Shown here in pieces: positions 28,478-36,189 of a stretch of 64,000 nt of DNA. Position numbers and translations under genes: made by a program. Location: NCBI GenBank assembly GCA_022822525.1, contig JAJEBN010000099.1:1-64000 (forward strand), in the 5' to 3' direction. The notes beneath the pieces were generated by a model, which worked only from the letters and a program-made list of their open reading frames with translations, did no database searches and was not told where the DNA came from. Origin of the DNA: Acidimicrobiia bacterium. Its GTDB lineage: Bacteria > Actinomycetota > Acidimicrobiia > Acidimicrobiales > Poriferisodalaceae. The first letter of the stretch is position 1. Each line of letters opens with the position of its first letter.

Positions 28478-29725
28478 CTAGTGGCCGAACAGCGCGCCGA
28501 CTTCGTCGAGCGCCTCGGTCAGCGAATCTATGTCGGAAGTGTCGTTGTACACGTACAGCGAGGCCCGCGTCGTCGCGGAGACGCCGAGGCATCGCATGAG
28601 CGGCTTGGCGCAGTGGTGACCGGCCCGCACGCACACGCCGCTCTGGTCGAGCACCTGGGAGATGTCATGGGGGTGCACGTCGCGGTACACGAACGACAGC
28701 ACGCCGCCGCGCTGCGCGGGCTCTGAGGGTCCGTGCACGGTGATGTCGTCGCCGTGGCGGTCGGTGAGCGTCCGCAAGGCGTAGCCCGTGAGGCTGACGT
28801 CGTGGGCTCGCACGGCGTCCATGCCCAGCCCCTCCAGGAATCTCACCGCCGCCCCGAGGCCCACGATCTCGGCGATCGGCGGGGTGCCCGCCTCGAACTT
28901 GTGCGGCACCGTGTTGGGCCGGAAGCCTTCCTTGGTGACGTCGAGGATCATCTCGCCGCCGCCCAGGAACGGCGGCATGGCGTCCAGCAGTTCCATGCGG
29001 GCCCACAGCACGCCCACGCCGGTCGGGCCGCACATCTTGTGCCCGGTGAACACCATGAAGTCGGCGCCCAATTCCCCCACATCGGTGGGCAGGTGCGGTA
29101 CGTACTGGCTGGCGTCCACGCTGAGCAGCGCACCGGCCTCGTGAGCGGCGGCTGCAAGGCGACCGATCGGGTTGAGCGTGCCGAGCACGTTGCTCATGGC
29201 GGTCACCGACAGCAGCTTCGCCCCGTCGAGCAGGCGGTCGAGGTCGGTGAGGTCCAAACAGCCGTCGTGAGTGATGGGAATCCATCGGATCTCAAAGCCC
29301 CGCTCGGCGGCCAGGATGTGCCACGGCACGATGTTGGCGTGGTGCTCCATCTCGGTGAGCACGATCGCATCGGCCGGACCGAGGTTCGAGCCGCCCCACG
29401 AGCGGGCCACCAGGTTCATGGCCTCGGTGGCGTTCTTGGTGAACACGATCTCGTCCGCGCTGGGAGCCGAGATGAACCGGGCGACGTCTGTCCGGGCCTG
29501 CTCCATCTGCTCGGTCGCGGCGGCGGCGATCTCATACGCGCCGCGATGGACGTTGGCGTTGATGGTGCGGTAGTAGTCGTCCATGGCGTCGAGCACGGCC
29601 GTCGGCTTCTGCGACGACGCCGCAGAGTCCAGGTAGACGATCGGACGGCCGTGGACGCTGCGCTCGAGCAGCGGGAACTGCGCCTTCACGGCCCCGTCGA
29701 TCTCGGGGCTGGCCCCGGCGCTCAC
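28478..29725 (-). CDS. sufS: Cysteine desulfurase SufS
   Basis: 415 residues, PLP-dependent group-II cysteine desulfurase. 'RPIVYLDSAASSQKPTAVLDAM' at the N-terminus, PLP Lys in 'VFTGHKMCGPTGVGVLWAR', and the active-site Cys in 'RAGHHCAKPLMRCLG' are all present. Donates sulfur for Fe-S clusters, presumably to SufU. Start GTG overlaps the sufC2 stop (GTGA). Confidence 0.97.
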   Translation of the reverse strand: MSAGASPEIDGAVKAQFPLLERSVHGRPIVYLDSAASSQKPTAVLDAMDDYYRTINANVHRGAYEIAAAATEQMEQARTDVARFISAPSADEIVFTKNATEAMNLVARSWGGSNLGPADAIVLTEMEHHANIVPWHILAAERGFEIRWIPITHDGCLDLTDLDRLLDGAKLLSVTAMSNVLGTLNPIGRLAAAAHEAGALLSVDASQYVPHLPTDVGELGADFMVFTGHKMCGPTGVGVLWARMELLDAMPPFLGGGEMILDVTKEGFRPNTVPHKFEAGTPPIAEIVGLGAAVRFLEGLGMDAVRAHDVSLTGYALRTLTDRHGDDITVHGPSEPAQRGGVLSFVYRDVHPHDISQVLDQSGVCVRAGHHCAKPLMRCLGVSATTRASLYVYNDTSDIDSLTEALDEVGALFGH

Positions 29726-30531
29726 GCTGCGGCCCTCTGCTCGAACGGCTCGTAGCCGTCGCGTTCCAGCTCGGCGGCGAGCTCGGGGCCGCCCGAGGCC
29801 ACGATCTGCCCGCCGACCAGCACGTGGACGTAGTCGGGTTCGATCTCGTCCAGCAGACGCTCGTAGTGGGTGATGAGCACCACGCCCATGTGCGGCCGCT
29901 CGGAGCGGACTTGCTGCAGACCGGTGGCCACCACCCGCAGCGCGTCGATGTCGAGGCCCGAATCCGTCTCGTCGAGCACGGCCACGTCGGGTTCGAGCAA
30001 GGCCAGCTGCAGGATCTCATTGCGCTTGCGCTCGCCGCCGCTGAAGCCCTCGTTGAGGTAGCGGTCCATGAACGACTCGTCCATGCCCAGCCGCGACATC
30101 CACTCGCCCATGGCGACGTAGATCTCGATGGCCGACACGTCCTCGCCGCGGCGCGCCGAGACTGCCTGGCGCAGGAAATTGCGCACCGACACGCCCGGAA
30201 TGTGCTGCGGGTACTGGAACGCCAGGAAGAGCCCGGCCTTCGAGCGGGCGTCGGGGTCCCACTCGGCGACGTCGTCGCCGCGGTAGCGGATCTCCCCGCC
30301 GGTCACCTCATACTCAGGTGATCCGAGGATCGTGGTGGCCAGCGTCGATTTGCCCGAGCCGTTGGGACCCATGATGGCGTGGCACTCGCCCGCGTGGACC
30401 ACCAGATCCACGCCGCGCAGGATCTGCGGGCCGTCGACGGCCCGTACGCCCAAATCGTCGATCTCGAAGAGGGGTGCATCCGGCGCTGTGCTGGCTGCCG
30501 CGCCTTCCGGCGCTGTGTCGCCCTGTGCCAT
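29722..30531 (-). CDS. sufC: Fe-S cluster assembly ATPase SufC (copy 2)
   Basis: 269 residues from the ATG at 30531. Walker A 'GPNGSGKSTLATTILG', 'AGLFLAFQYPQHIPGVSVRNFLRQAV', signature 'FSGGERKRNEILQLALL' and Walker B 'VAVLDETDSGLDIDALRVV' are all canonical SufC; of the two copies this is closer to the standard sequence and length. It heads a minus-strand operon with sufS and sufU. One copy may serve SufBD and the other a different need, or they are redundant. Confidence 0.94.
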   Translation of the reverse strand: MAQGDTAPEGAAASTAPDAPLFEIDDLGVRAVDGPQILRGVDLVVHAGECHAIMGPNGSGKSTLATTILGSPEYEVTGGEIRYRGDDVAEWDPDARSKAGLFLAFQYPQHIPGVSVRNFLRQAVSARRGEDVSAIEIYVAMGEWMSRLGMDESFMDRYLNEGFSGGERKRNEILQLALLEPDVAVLDETDSGLDIDALRVVATGLQQVRSERPHMGVVLITHYERLLDEIEPDYVHVLVGGQIVASGGPELAAELERDGYEPFEQRAAA

Positions 30532-30538
30532 CAACCGC

Positions 30539-30544
30539 AGTGTA
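30539..30544 (-). promoter_or_regulatory. -10 box TACACT of the sufC2-sufS-sufU operon
   Basis: TACACT (minus strand) 7 nt before the ATG at 30531. Confidence 0.5.
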
Positions 30545-30608
30545 TGGCTGGGCCCAAATGCCCCAACCGGCGCAGGTCCGTGGGCCCGTCAGCTCGTAGG
30601 CCCCGCCT

Positions 30609-31982
30609 TCAGCCCCAGAGGCTGTCGACCACGTCGAGCCACAGCTGGGTGGTGAGTGCCAGCGACTCGACGTCGATGCGCTCGTCGTTCCCGTGGAACC
30701 GGGCGCCGTAGTCGCCGCCGTCGAGCTCGGGACTGAACAGGCCGGCGCCGTATGCGATGGCGCCCATGTCCCGATACACCCGGGAGTCGGTGAACCCGAT
30801 GATGAGCTGCGGGGTCAGCCGGGCCGTGGGGAAGCGGCGCCCCACCGCCACCTCCAGCGCGTCCCACAGCGGCGTCTCCACCCGGCTCACCGAGGCCGGG
30901 TCGTTCATGATGATCTCCACCTCAACCTGGTCAGCCAGATCACCGAGGGCCTCGTCGAGATGCGCCTGCACCTCCGCAGCGCCCTCGCCGGGCAGCGTCC
31001 GCACGTCCACCTCGATGTCGACGTGATCGGGGATGACGTTCGTCTTCATGGCGGTGGGCGCCCCCAGGACGTTCGGCGAGAACGATGTGTGGGTGCACGA
31101 GTACAGGTGAGCGGCCGCTGACGCGCTCGGATGGGCGTCGAGCCAGTCCTCGATGAGGTTCTCGTCGAGCATGATGGCCTTGGTCTCGTCGTCGACGCCC
31201 AGCGTGTCGACCTGCTCGCGCCACAGCTCGTGGAACTTCGGCGGTGGCCGGTACTCCGAGATCCGGTGCACTACTGCGGCGGCCTTCACCAGGGCGTTGT
31301 CCTGCCGGAACGGACGCGAGCCGTGGCCGGGCACGCCCCGCACTCGCAGTCGCCGCCACGCCACGCCCTTCTCGCCGATGTTCATGCCGATGAACGGGGC
31401 GTCGGGCGAGCCCGAGTGCAGGCCGCCGTTCTCGGTCAGCACGTAGTCGGCGCCGATGACATCCCAGTGGTTCTCGGCCATCCAGCGAGCGCCGTAATTC
31501 GAACCGGCTTCTTCGTCGGCACAGGCGAAATAGATGAGGTCGCCCTTGGGCCGGTAGCCGGTCAGGGCCAGGTGCCGCATTGCCACCGCCATCGAGGAGG
31601 TGAGGTTGAGCATGTCGACGGCGCCGCGGCCCCAGACTTCGCCGTCGATGAGCTCCCCGCCGAAGGGGTCGCGGCTCCAGCCGTCACGATTCACCGGCAC
31701 CACGTCGGTGTGGCCCATCAGGCACAGGGTGGGAGCGTCCGGGTCGCTGCCTTCGATGCGGGTCACCAGCGATCGCCGGCCCGGCGCCGCGTCGAACACC
31801 TCGAGATCCAGTCCGGCGCCTTCGAGGTAGGCCTGAATGGTGTCGGAGTTGCGGACTTCGCCGCCGGAGTCGGCCGTGCCGTAGTTGACGCACTCGTTGC
31901 GGATCAGCGTTTGCAGCAGTTCGACGGTCTGGTTGGTGCGACGGTTCTCGTCGCTGGTCCCAGCAGTGAATGACTGGCTCAT
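30609..31982 (-). CDS. M20-family metallopeptidase/deacylase
   Basis: 457 residues from the ATG at 31982. Di-zinc hydrolase with 'LMGHTDVVPVN' (His and catalytic Asp), 'WGRGAVDMLNLTSS' (bridging Asp), 'ACADEEAGSNYG' (general-base Glu and ligand Glu) and a last His in 'GARFHGNDERIDVESL'. Lid/dimerisation domain in the middle ('GVPGHGSRPF'). Cytosolic, no signal. Could be a dipeptidase, an acyl-amino-acid hydrolase or similar; the substrate cannot be told. Confidence 0.92.
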   Translation of the reverse strand: MSQSFTAGTSDENRRTNQTVELLQTLIRNECVNYGTADSGGEVRNSDTIQAYLEGAGLDLEVFDAAPGRRSLVTRIEGSDPDAPTLCLMGHTDVVPVNRDGWSRDPFGGELIDGEVWGRGAVDMLNLTSSMAVAMRHLALTGYRPKGDLIYFACADEEAGSNYGARWMAENHWDVIGADYVLTENGGLHSGSPDAPFIGMNIGEKGVAWRRLRVRGVPGHGSRPFRQDNALVKAAAVVHRISEYRPPPKFHELWREQVDTLGVDDETKAIMLDENLIEDWLDAHPSASAAAHLYSCTHTSFSPNVLGAPTAMKTNVIPDHVDIEVDVRTLPGEGAAEVQAHLDEALGDLADQVEVEIIMNDPASVSRVETPLWDALEVAVGRRFPTARLTPQLIIGFTDSRVYRDMGAIAYGAGLFSPELDGGDYGARFHGNDERIDVESLALTTQLWLDVVDSLWG

Positions 31983-31989
31983 GACCTGC

Positions 31990-31995
31990 AACTTA
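31990..31995 (-). promoter_or_regulatory. -10 box TAAGTT for the M20 peptidase gene
   Basis: TAAGTT (minus strand) 7 nt before the ATG at 31982; shared 50-bp divergent spacer with the amidase. Confidence 0.5.
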
Positions 31996-32032
31996 CGCGG
32001 CGGTGCGGGTGCGTCTGTGGTCGAATGACCCT

Positions 32033-33478
32033 ATGGACTCAGGCACCGGGAATGATGCGGGTATCTGCGGGCTGTCGGCGACGCAGATGGCGGCCATGCT
32101 GGCCGGCGGAGAGATCTCGGCGCGAGAGCTGCTGGCGGCACATCTCGAGCGCATCGAGCAGGTCAACCCTGCCCTCAACGCCATTGTCACGTTCACGCCT
32201 GAGCTGGCGGCCGAACGTGCGGCCGCTGCCGACGAAGCGCAGGCCCGAGGCGAGTCGCTGGGACTGCTGCACGGGCTGCCTGTGGCCCACAAAGACCTGG
32301 CGCTGACCGCCGGTGTGCGCACCACCATGGGCTCGCCGCTGTTCGCCGACTTCGTCCCCGACATCGATGCGCTGGTGGTGGAGCGTCAGCGAATGGCCGG
32401 CGCTGTGATGGTGGGCAAGACCAACACGCCCGAGTTCGGCGCCGGTTCGCACACGTTCAACCCGGTGTTCGGCATCACCCGCAACCCCTACGACATCGGC
32501 AAGACCTGCGGCGGTTCCAGCGGGGGCGCAGCAGTGGCGCTGGCCGCCCGGATGCTGCCGCTGTGCGATGGATCCGACTTGGGCGGCTCGCTGCGCAACC
32601 CGGCTGCGTTCTGCAACATCGTGGGCTTCCGGCCCTCGCCCGGACGGGTGCCGTCGACCACGGCGATGGATGCTTGGTTCCCGCTGGCCGTTGAGGGTCC
32701 GATGGCCCGGACAGTGGCCGACGTGGCGTTCTTCCTGCAGGCGCTGGCCGGCCCCGATGACCGCTCGCCGGTGTCGAACCAGGAGTCGCCGGATGTCTTC
32801 GCCGGCTCGCTGGAGCGGGACCTGCGCGGTGTGCGGGTGGCGTGGTCGCCTGACGCCGGCGGTCTCCCGATCGACCCGGCGGTCCGGGCGGCAACGGCAA
32901 ACGTGCCCGATGTGCTCGCCGACCTGGGCTGCGAGGTCGTCGAGGCCTGGCCCGACCTGACCGACGCCCCGCAGATCTTCCAGGCCCGCAGGGCCTGGGT
33001 GATGGCGGTCGGCTTCGGCCAGCTGCTCGAACAGCACCGGGATCAGTTCAAGGAGACGCTGGCCTGGAACATCGACAAGGGCCTGAACATGACCATGAGC
33101 GAGTACACCGACGCCTGCCGCCGCCACTCCCAACTGTTCGCCGCCGTCGACTCCTTCATGTCGCCCGACCAAGGCGGCTTCGAGTTCCTGGCGTGCCCGA
33201 CCACCCAGGTGCCGCCGTTCGACGTCGAAGTCGAGTACCCCACCGAGATCGACGGCGTCGAGTTCGAGACCTACATCGACTGGATGCGCTCCTGCAGCGA
33301 CATCACCGTCACCACCCATCCCGCCATCTCGGTGCCAGCCGGATTCACTGCCGGCGGGCTGCCCGTCGGCCTGCAGCTCGTGGGCCGCCACCGCGCCGAC
33401 CGCTCGGTGCTCGAGCTGGCCCACGCCTGGGAGTCGGCCACCCGCCACATCGACGTCCTGCCGCAGCTGCCGGGCTAG
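32033..33478 (+). CDS. Amidase (amidase-signature family)
   Basis: 481 residues from the ATG at 32033. The Ser-cis-Ser-Lys triad is visible: Lys in 'GLPVAHKDLALTAGV', cis-Ser in 'GGSSGGAAVALAARM' and nucleophile Ser in 'DGSDLGGSLRNPAAFCN'. Hydrolyses amides to acid and ammonia; the 'DTAD'-less middle and 'PTTQVPPF' strand fit general actinobacterial amidases and not GatA, as no gatB/gatC lie nearby. Divergent from the M20 peptidase; both could serve amide or peptide scavenging. Confidence 0.92.
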   Translation: MDSGTGNDAGICGLSATQMAAMLAGGEISARELLAAHLERIEQVNPALNAIVTFTPELAAERAAAADEAQARGESLGLLHGLPVAHKDLALTAGVRTTMGSPLFADFVPDIDALVVERQRMAGAVMVGKTNTPEFGAGSHTFNPVFGITRNPYDIGKTCGGSSGGAAVALAARMLPLCDGSDLGGSLRNPAAFCNIVGFRPSPGRVPSTTAMDAWFPLAVEGPMARTVADVAFFLQALAGPDDRSPVSNQESPDVFAGSLERDLRGVRVAWSPDAGGLPIDPAVRAATANVPDVLADLGCEVVEAWPDLTDAPQIFQARRAWVMAVGFGQLLEQHRDQFKETLAWNIDKGLNMTMSEYTDACRRHSQLFAAVDSFMSPDQGGFEFLACPTTQVPPFDVEVEYPTEIDGVEFETYIDWMRSCSDITVTTHPAISVPAGFTAGGLPVGLQLVGRHRADRSVLELAHAWESATRHIDVLPQLPG

Positions 33479-33483
33479 CAAAA

Positions 33484-33502
33484 GGCCCGCTATTCCCGGG
33501 CC
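33484..33502 (+). terminator. Hairpin after the amidase gene
   Basis: GGCCCG-CTATTCC-CGGGCC, six G/C pairs, five bases after the amidase stop. No T-run follows. Confidence 0.35.
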
Positions 33503-33521
33503 GGCGACACCGGCCGCTCGG

Positions 33522-33527
33522 TAGCCT
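33522..33527 (+). promoter_or_regulatory. -10 box TAGCCT for the Drr-type exporter
   Basis: TAGCCT 7 nt before the GTG at 33535. Confidence 0.55.
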
Positions 33528-33534
33528 GCCGCCG

Positions 33535-34605
33535 GTGTCCGAATCGAATTCCGCAGCGCCAGTGACGGCCATCGAAGCCTCCGGGCTGGTGCGCGACTTC
33601 GGTGCAAAGCGGGCGGTGGACGGGGTGGATTTGCTCGTTCACCAAGGCGAGATCTTCGGCTTCCTTGGGCCCAACGGCGCCGGCAAGAGCACGACGGTGC
33701 GCATGCTGTGCACGCTGCTGGCACCCACGGCGGGCTCAGCACGGGTGGCCGGCTATGACGTGGCCAAGAACCCTAGCGAGGTCCGCGTCCGCATCGGCGT
33801 GGCCATGCAGGAGGCCGCCCTCGACGAGAAGCAGACCGGCCGCGAGATCCTCGACCTGCAGGCCCGCTTGTACGGGCTGCGCCCCGCCGACCGGGCCTCG
33901 TCCATCTCCCAGGCCATCGACCTTGCGGACATCGGCGATGCCATCGACGACCGTGTCAGCACCTACAGCGGCGGCATGAAGCGGCGCCTCGACCTGGCGG
34001 CGTCGCTCATCCATGCACCGGAAGTGATCTTCCTCGACGAGCCCACCACCGGCCTCGACCCGGTGAGCCGTACGCAGGTCTGGGAGGAGGTGCGCCGCCT
34101 GAACAGCGAGCTGGGCGTGACGGTCTTCCTGACCACGCAGTACCTGGAGGAGGCCGACGCGCTCGCGGATCGGATCGCGATCCTGGCCGACGGCCGGATC
34201 GTGGAGCAGGGCACGCCCGCTGAGCTGAAGCGGGGTGTCGGTGCCGACGTCATCGTGGTGGATCTCGAGCCTGGCGACATCAGCAGAGCAGCAGAGGTGG
34301 CGTCGTCGGTGCCAGGTGCAGACGGTGTGACGTCGGGCAGGCTCGGCGTCACCATTGCGACATCCGACGGCGCCGGGCTGGTCGGCGCTGTGGCAGTGGC
34401 TCTGGCGAGCGCCGACGTGCATCCGACAGCGCTGACGGTGCGCACGCCGTCGCTCGATGACGTGTTTCTCCAAGCAACCGGCTACCGCATGGCCGCAGCC
34501 GAAGAGGCTGCGGCCGATGATGCAGCCGCGGCCGAAGACGCAGTCGCGGCCGAAGAGGACTCGGCCGTGGACGATGCGGTCGCAACGTCAGGAGGCGGGA
34601 GATGA
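33535..34605 (+). CDS. ABC exporter ATP-binding protein (DrrA/daunorubicin-resistance type)
   Basis: 356 residues from the GTG at 33535; the longer track ORF reads through the amidase in another frame. 'FLGPNGAGKSTTVRMLCTLLAPTAG', 'YSGGMKRRLDLAASLIHAPEVIFLDEPTTGLDPVSR' and 'TTQYLEEADALADRIAI' are diagnostic of the DrrA group. A Glu/Ala/Asp-rich low-complexity tail of about 40 residues ends the protein. Works with the permease that overlaps it by ATGA. The substrate (drug, lipid or other) is unknown. Confidence 0.92.
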   Translation: MSESNSAAPVTAIEASGLVRDFGAKRAVDGVDLLVHQGEIFGFLGPNGAGKSTTVRMLCTLLAPTAGSARVAGYDVAKNPSEVRVRIGVAMQEAALDEKQTGREILDLQARLYGLRPADRASSISQAIDLADIGDAIDDRVSTYSGGMKRRLDLAASLIHAPEVIFLDEPTTGLDPVSRTQVWEEVRRLNSELGVTVFLTTQYLEEADALADRIAILADGRIVEQGTPAELKRGVGADVIVVDLEPGDISRAAEVASSVPGADGVTSGRLGVTIATSDGAGLVGAVAVALASADVHPTALTVRTPSLDDVFLQATGYRMAAAEEAAADDAAAAEDAVAAEEDSAVDDAVATSGGGR

Positions 34606-35441
34606 CCGACGCTGCGGTGGCGCGGGGTGACGGACTCACGCCTGGTGGCGGTCTGACGCACCGTGTCAGTTTCTTGACCGACATCGCAACGATTGCGCGG
34701 CGGGCGGTGCGCAGCGTGGTGCGGGAACCCGAGTTTGTGGTCCCGGCGCTGATGATCCCCGTCTTCTTCTTCGTCGTGAACACCGGCGCACTCGAGTCGT
34801 TCGTGGAGGGTCAGGCGCCCGAGGGCAGCGGGGTGGGGCTCGACTACCGCGCGTTCCAGTTGCCGGTCGCGATCATCTTTGCCGTCACCGGCATTTCCCG
34901 GGCGAGCGTGCTCGTCATCGACATCCAGTCCGGTTATCTCGACCGGATGCTCGTCACGCCCATCCGGCGGTCCACGCTGCTGTTCGGGTTGATGGTGGCC
35001 GACATCGTTATGGCGCTCGGACTCGCGCTGTTCGTGGTGGCGATGGGCTTGGCGTTCGGGGTGTGGTTCGAGACCGGCGTCTTGGGGCTGCTGATGTTCC
35101 TGCTGCTCGCTGTTGCGTGGAGCGTGGCCTACAGCGGCATCCCGTACACCGTCGCATTGCGCACCGGGAATCCGGCGGCGGTCAACTCCTCGTTCCTGAT
35201 CTTCTTCCCGTTCGCGTTCCTGACGCCGTCGTTCTTGCCGCGCGAACTGATGAGCGGTTGGCTGAGGACAGTGTCTGCGTGGAACCCCGTCACGTACCTG
35301 ATGGAGGGGATGCGGGCCATCTTGTTCGACGGGTGGGATTGGTCGGCCATCGGCAAGGGCGCCGCGGCCATCTTCGGCCTCGCAATCGTGACCTTCTACA
35401 TCGCGTTCAGGTCGCTCGGCCGTCGCGTAGCGACGGGTTAG
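34602..35441 (+). CDS. ABC-2 exporter permease (DrrB type)
   Basis: 279 residues with about six hydrophobic segments. 'AVRSVVREPEFVVPALMIPVFFFVVNTGAL' and 'IQSGYLDRMLVTPIRRSTLLFGLM' match DrrB-type permeases; 'VSAWNPVTYLMEGMRAIL' is the conserved end of the family. Overlaps the ATPase stop by ATGA, so this is a two-gene exporter. Convergent with the metallo-hydrolase. Confidence 0.9.
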   Translation: MTDAAVARGDGLTPGGGLTHRVSFLTDIATIARRAVRSVVREPEFVVPALMIPVFFFVVNTGALESFVEGQAPEGSGVGLDYRAFQLPVAIIFAVTGISRASVLVIDIQSGYLDRMLVTPIRRSTLLFGLMVADIVMALGLALFVVAMGLAFGVWFETGVLGLLMFLLLAVAWSVAYSGIPYTVALRTGNPAAVNSSFLIFFPFAFLTPSFLPRELMSGWLRTVSAWNPVTYLMEGMRAILFDGWDWSAIGKGAAAIFGLAIVTFYIAFRSLGRRVATG

Positions 35442-35472
35442 ACGCAGCCGTCGCGTAGCAACAGGCTGGCGG

Positions 35473-36114
35473 CTACCAGCCGCGGTCGATCCACTCCTGC
35501 AGGTGCGGCGACTCGTTGCCGATGGTGGTGTCGAGGCCGTGCCCGGGCAGCACCATCGTGTCGCTTGAGAACGCCGAGAACATGCGGTGCTCGATGCTGC
35601 GGATGATCTGGTCGAAGTCTCCGCCGAAGCCGGTGGCGCCCGGCCCACCCGGGAACAGCGTGTCGCCCGTGAACAGCAGCGGAGTTCCTTCGACGTGGAA
35701 GCTCATGGATCCGGCGGTGTGGCCGGGATTGTGAATGGTGCGGATGCGCAGCCGCCCCACTTCGAGCACGGAGTCGTCTTCGAGAATCAGGTCGTAGCTG
35801 GGAAGCATCGACGAGTCCTCGGCCGTGATGGCGACCTCGATGCCGGCATCCCGCACGGCGGGCACGGCTTGGATGTGGTCCCAGTGACCGTGGGTTTCGA
35901 CGACCAGTGTCACGCCGAGCGCCCGGCACACCTCCAGCAGGCGCTCGTGCTCGTTCGCGGCGTCGATCAGCATCGCTTCGCCGGTCTCGGTGCAGCGGAT
36001 GGTGAAGACGTTGTTGTCGAAGTCGTCGGGGAAGCCGTGGGGCAGATCGCCATCGACGGGACGGACGACGTGCTTGTGGACTTCGATTCCGGTCGCGGAC
36101 CAGTGCAGAGCCAT
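35473..36114 (-). CDS. Metallo-beta-lactamase-fold hydrolase (glyoxalase II-like)
   Basis: 213 residues. Zinc motif 'ETHGHWDHIQAVP' (HxHxDH), a second His in 'IHNPGHTAGSMSFH', bridging Asp in 'LLFTGDTLFPGG' and the last His in 'VLPGHGLDTTIGNE' are present, so the binuclear site is complete. It resembles small glyoxalase-II-like or persulfide-dioxygenase-like hydrolases; the substrate is open. Start ATG with TAGGAT 6 nt upstream. Confidence 0.9.
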   Translation of the reverse strand: MALHWSATGIEVHKHVVRPVDGDLPHGFPDDFDNNVFTIRCTETGEAMLIDAANEHERLLEVCRALGVTLVVETHGHWDHIQAVPAVRDAGIEVAITAEDSSMLPSYDLILEDDSVLEVGRLRIRTIHNPGHTAGSMSFHVEGTPLLFTGDTLFPGGPGATGFGGDFDQIIRSIEHRMFSAFSSDTMVLPGHGLDTTIGNESPHLQEWIDRGW

Positions 36115-36120
36115 GGCTGC

Positions 36121-36126
36121 ATCCTA
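36121..36126 (-). promoter_or_regulatory. -10 box TAGGAT for the metallo-hydrolase gene
   Basis: TAGGAT (minus strand) 6 nt before the ATG at 36114. Confidence 0.5.
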
Positions 36127-36150
36127 AAACGCCGGCCGACGAGTGAGCCC

Positions 36151-36167
36151 GCTGCGGCTTCCGCAGC
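36151..36167 (-). terminator. Hairpin after the sulfite-oxidase-like gene
   Basis: GCTGCGG-AAG-CCGCAGC on the minus strand, seven perfect pairs, about 22 nt after the stop at 36190. Not followed by a T-run. Confidence 0.4.
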
Positions 36168-36189
36168 TAGATCCGCTGCGACGCCCGGG

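Noticed and set aside
33193-33534. N-terminal extension of the DrrA-type ATPase in the ORF track
   Set aside because: It overlaps the amidase in another frame; the GTG at 33535 has a -10 box at the right distance.
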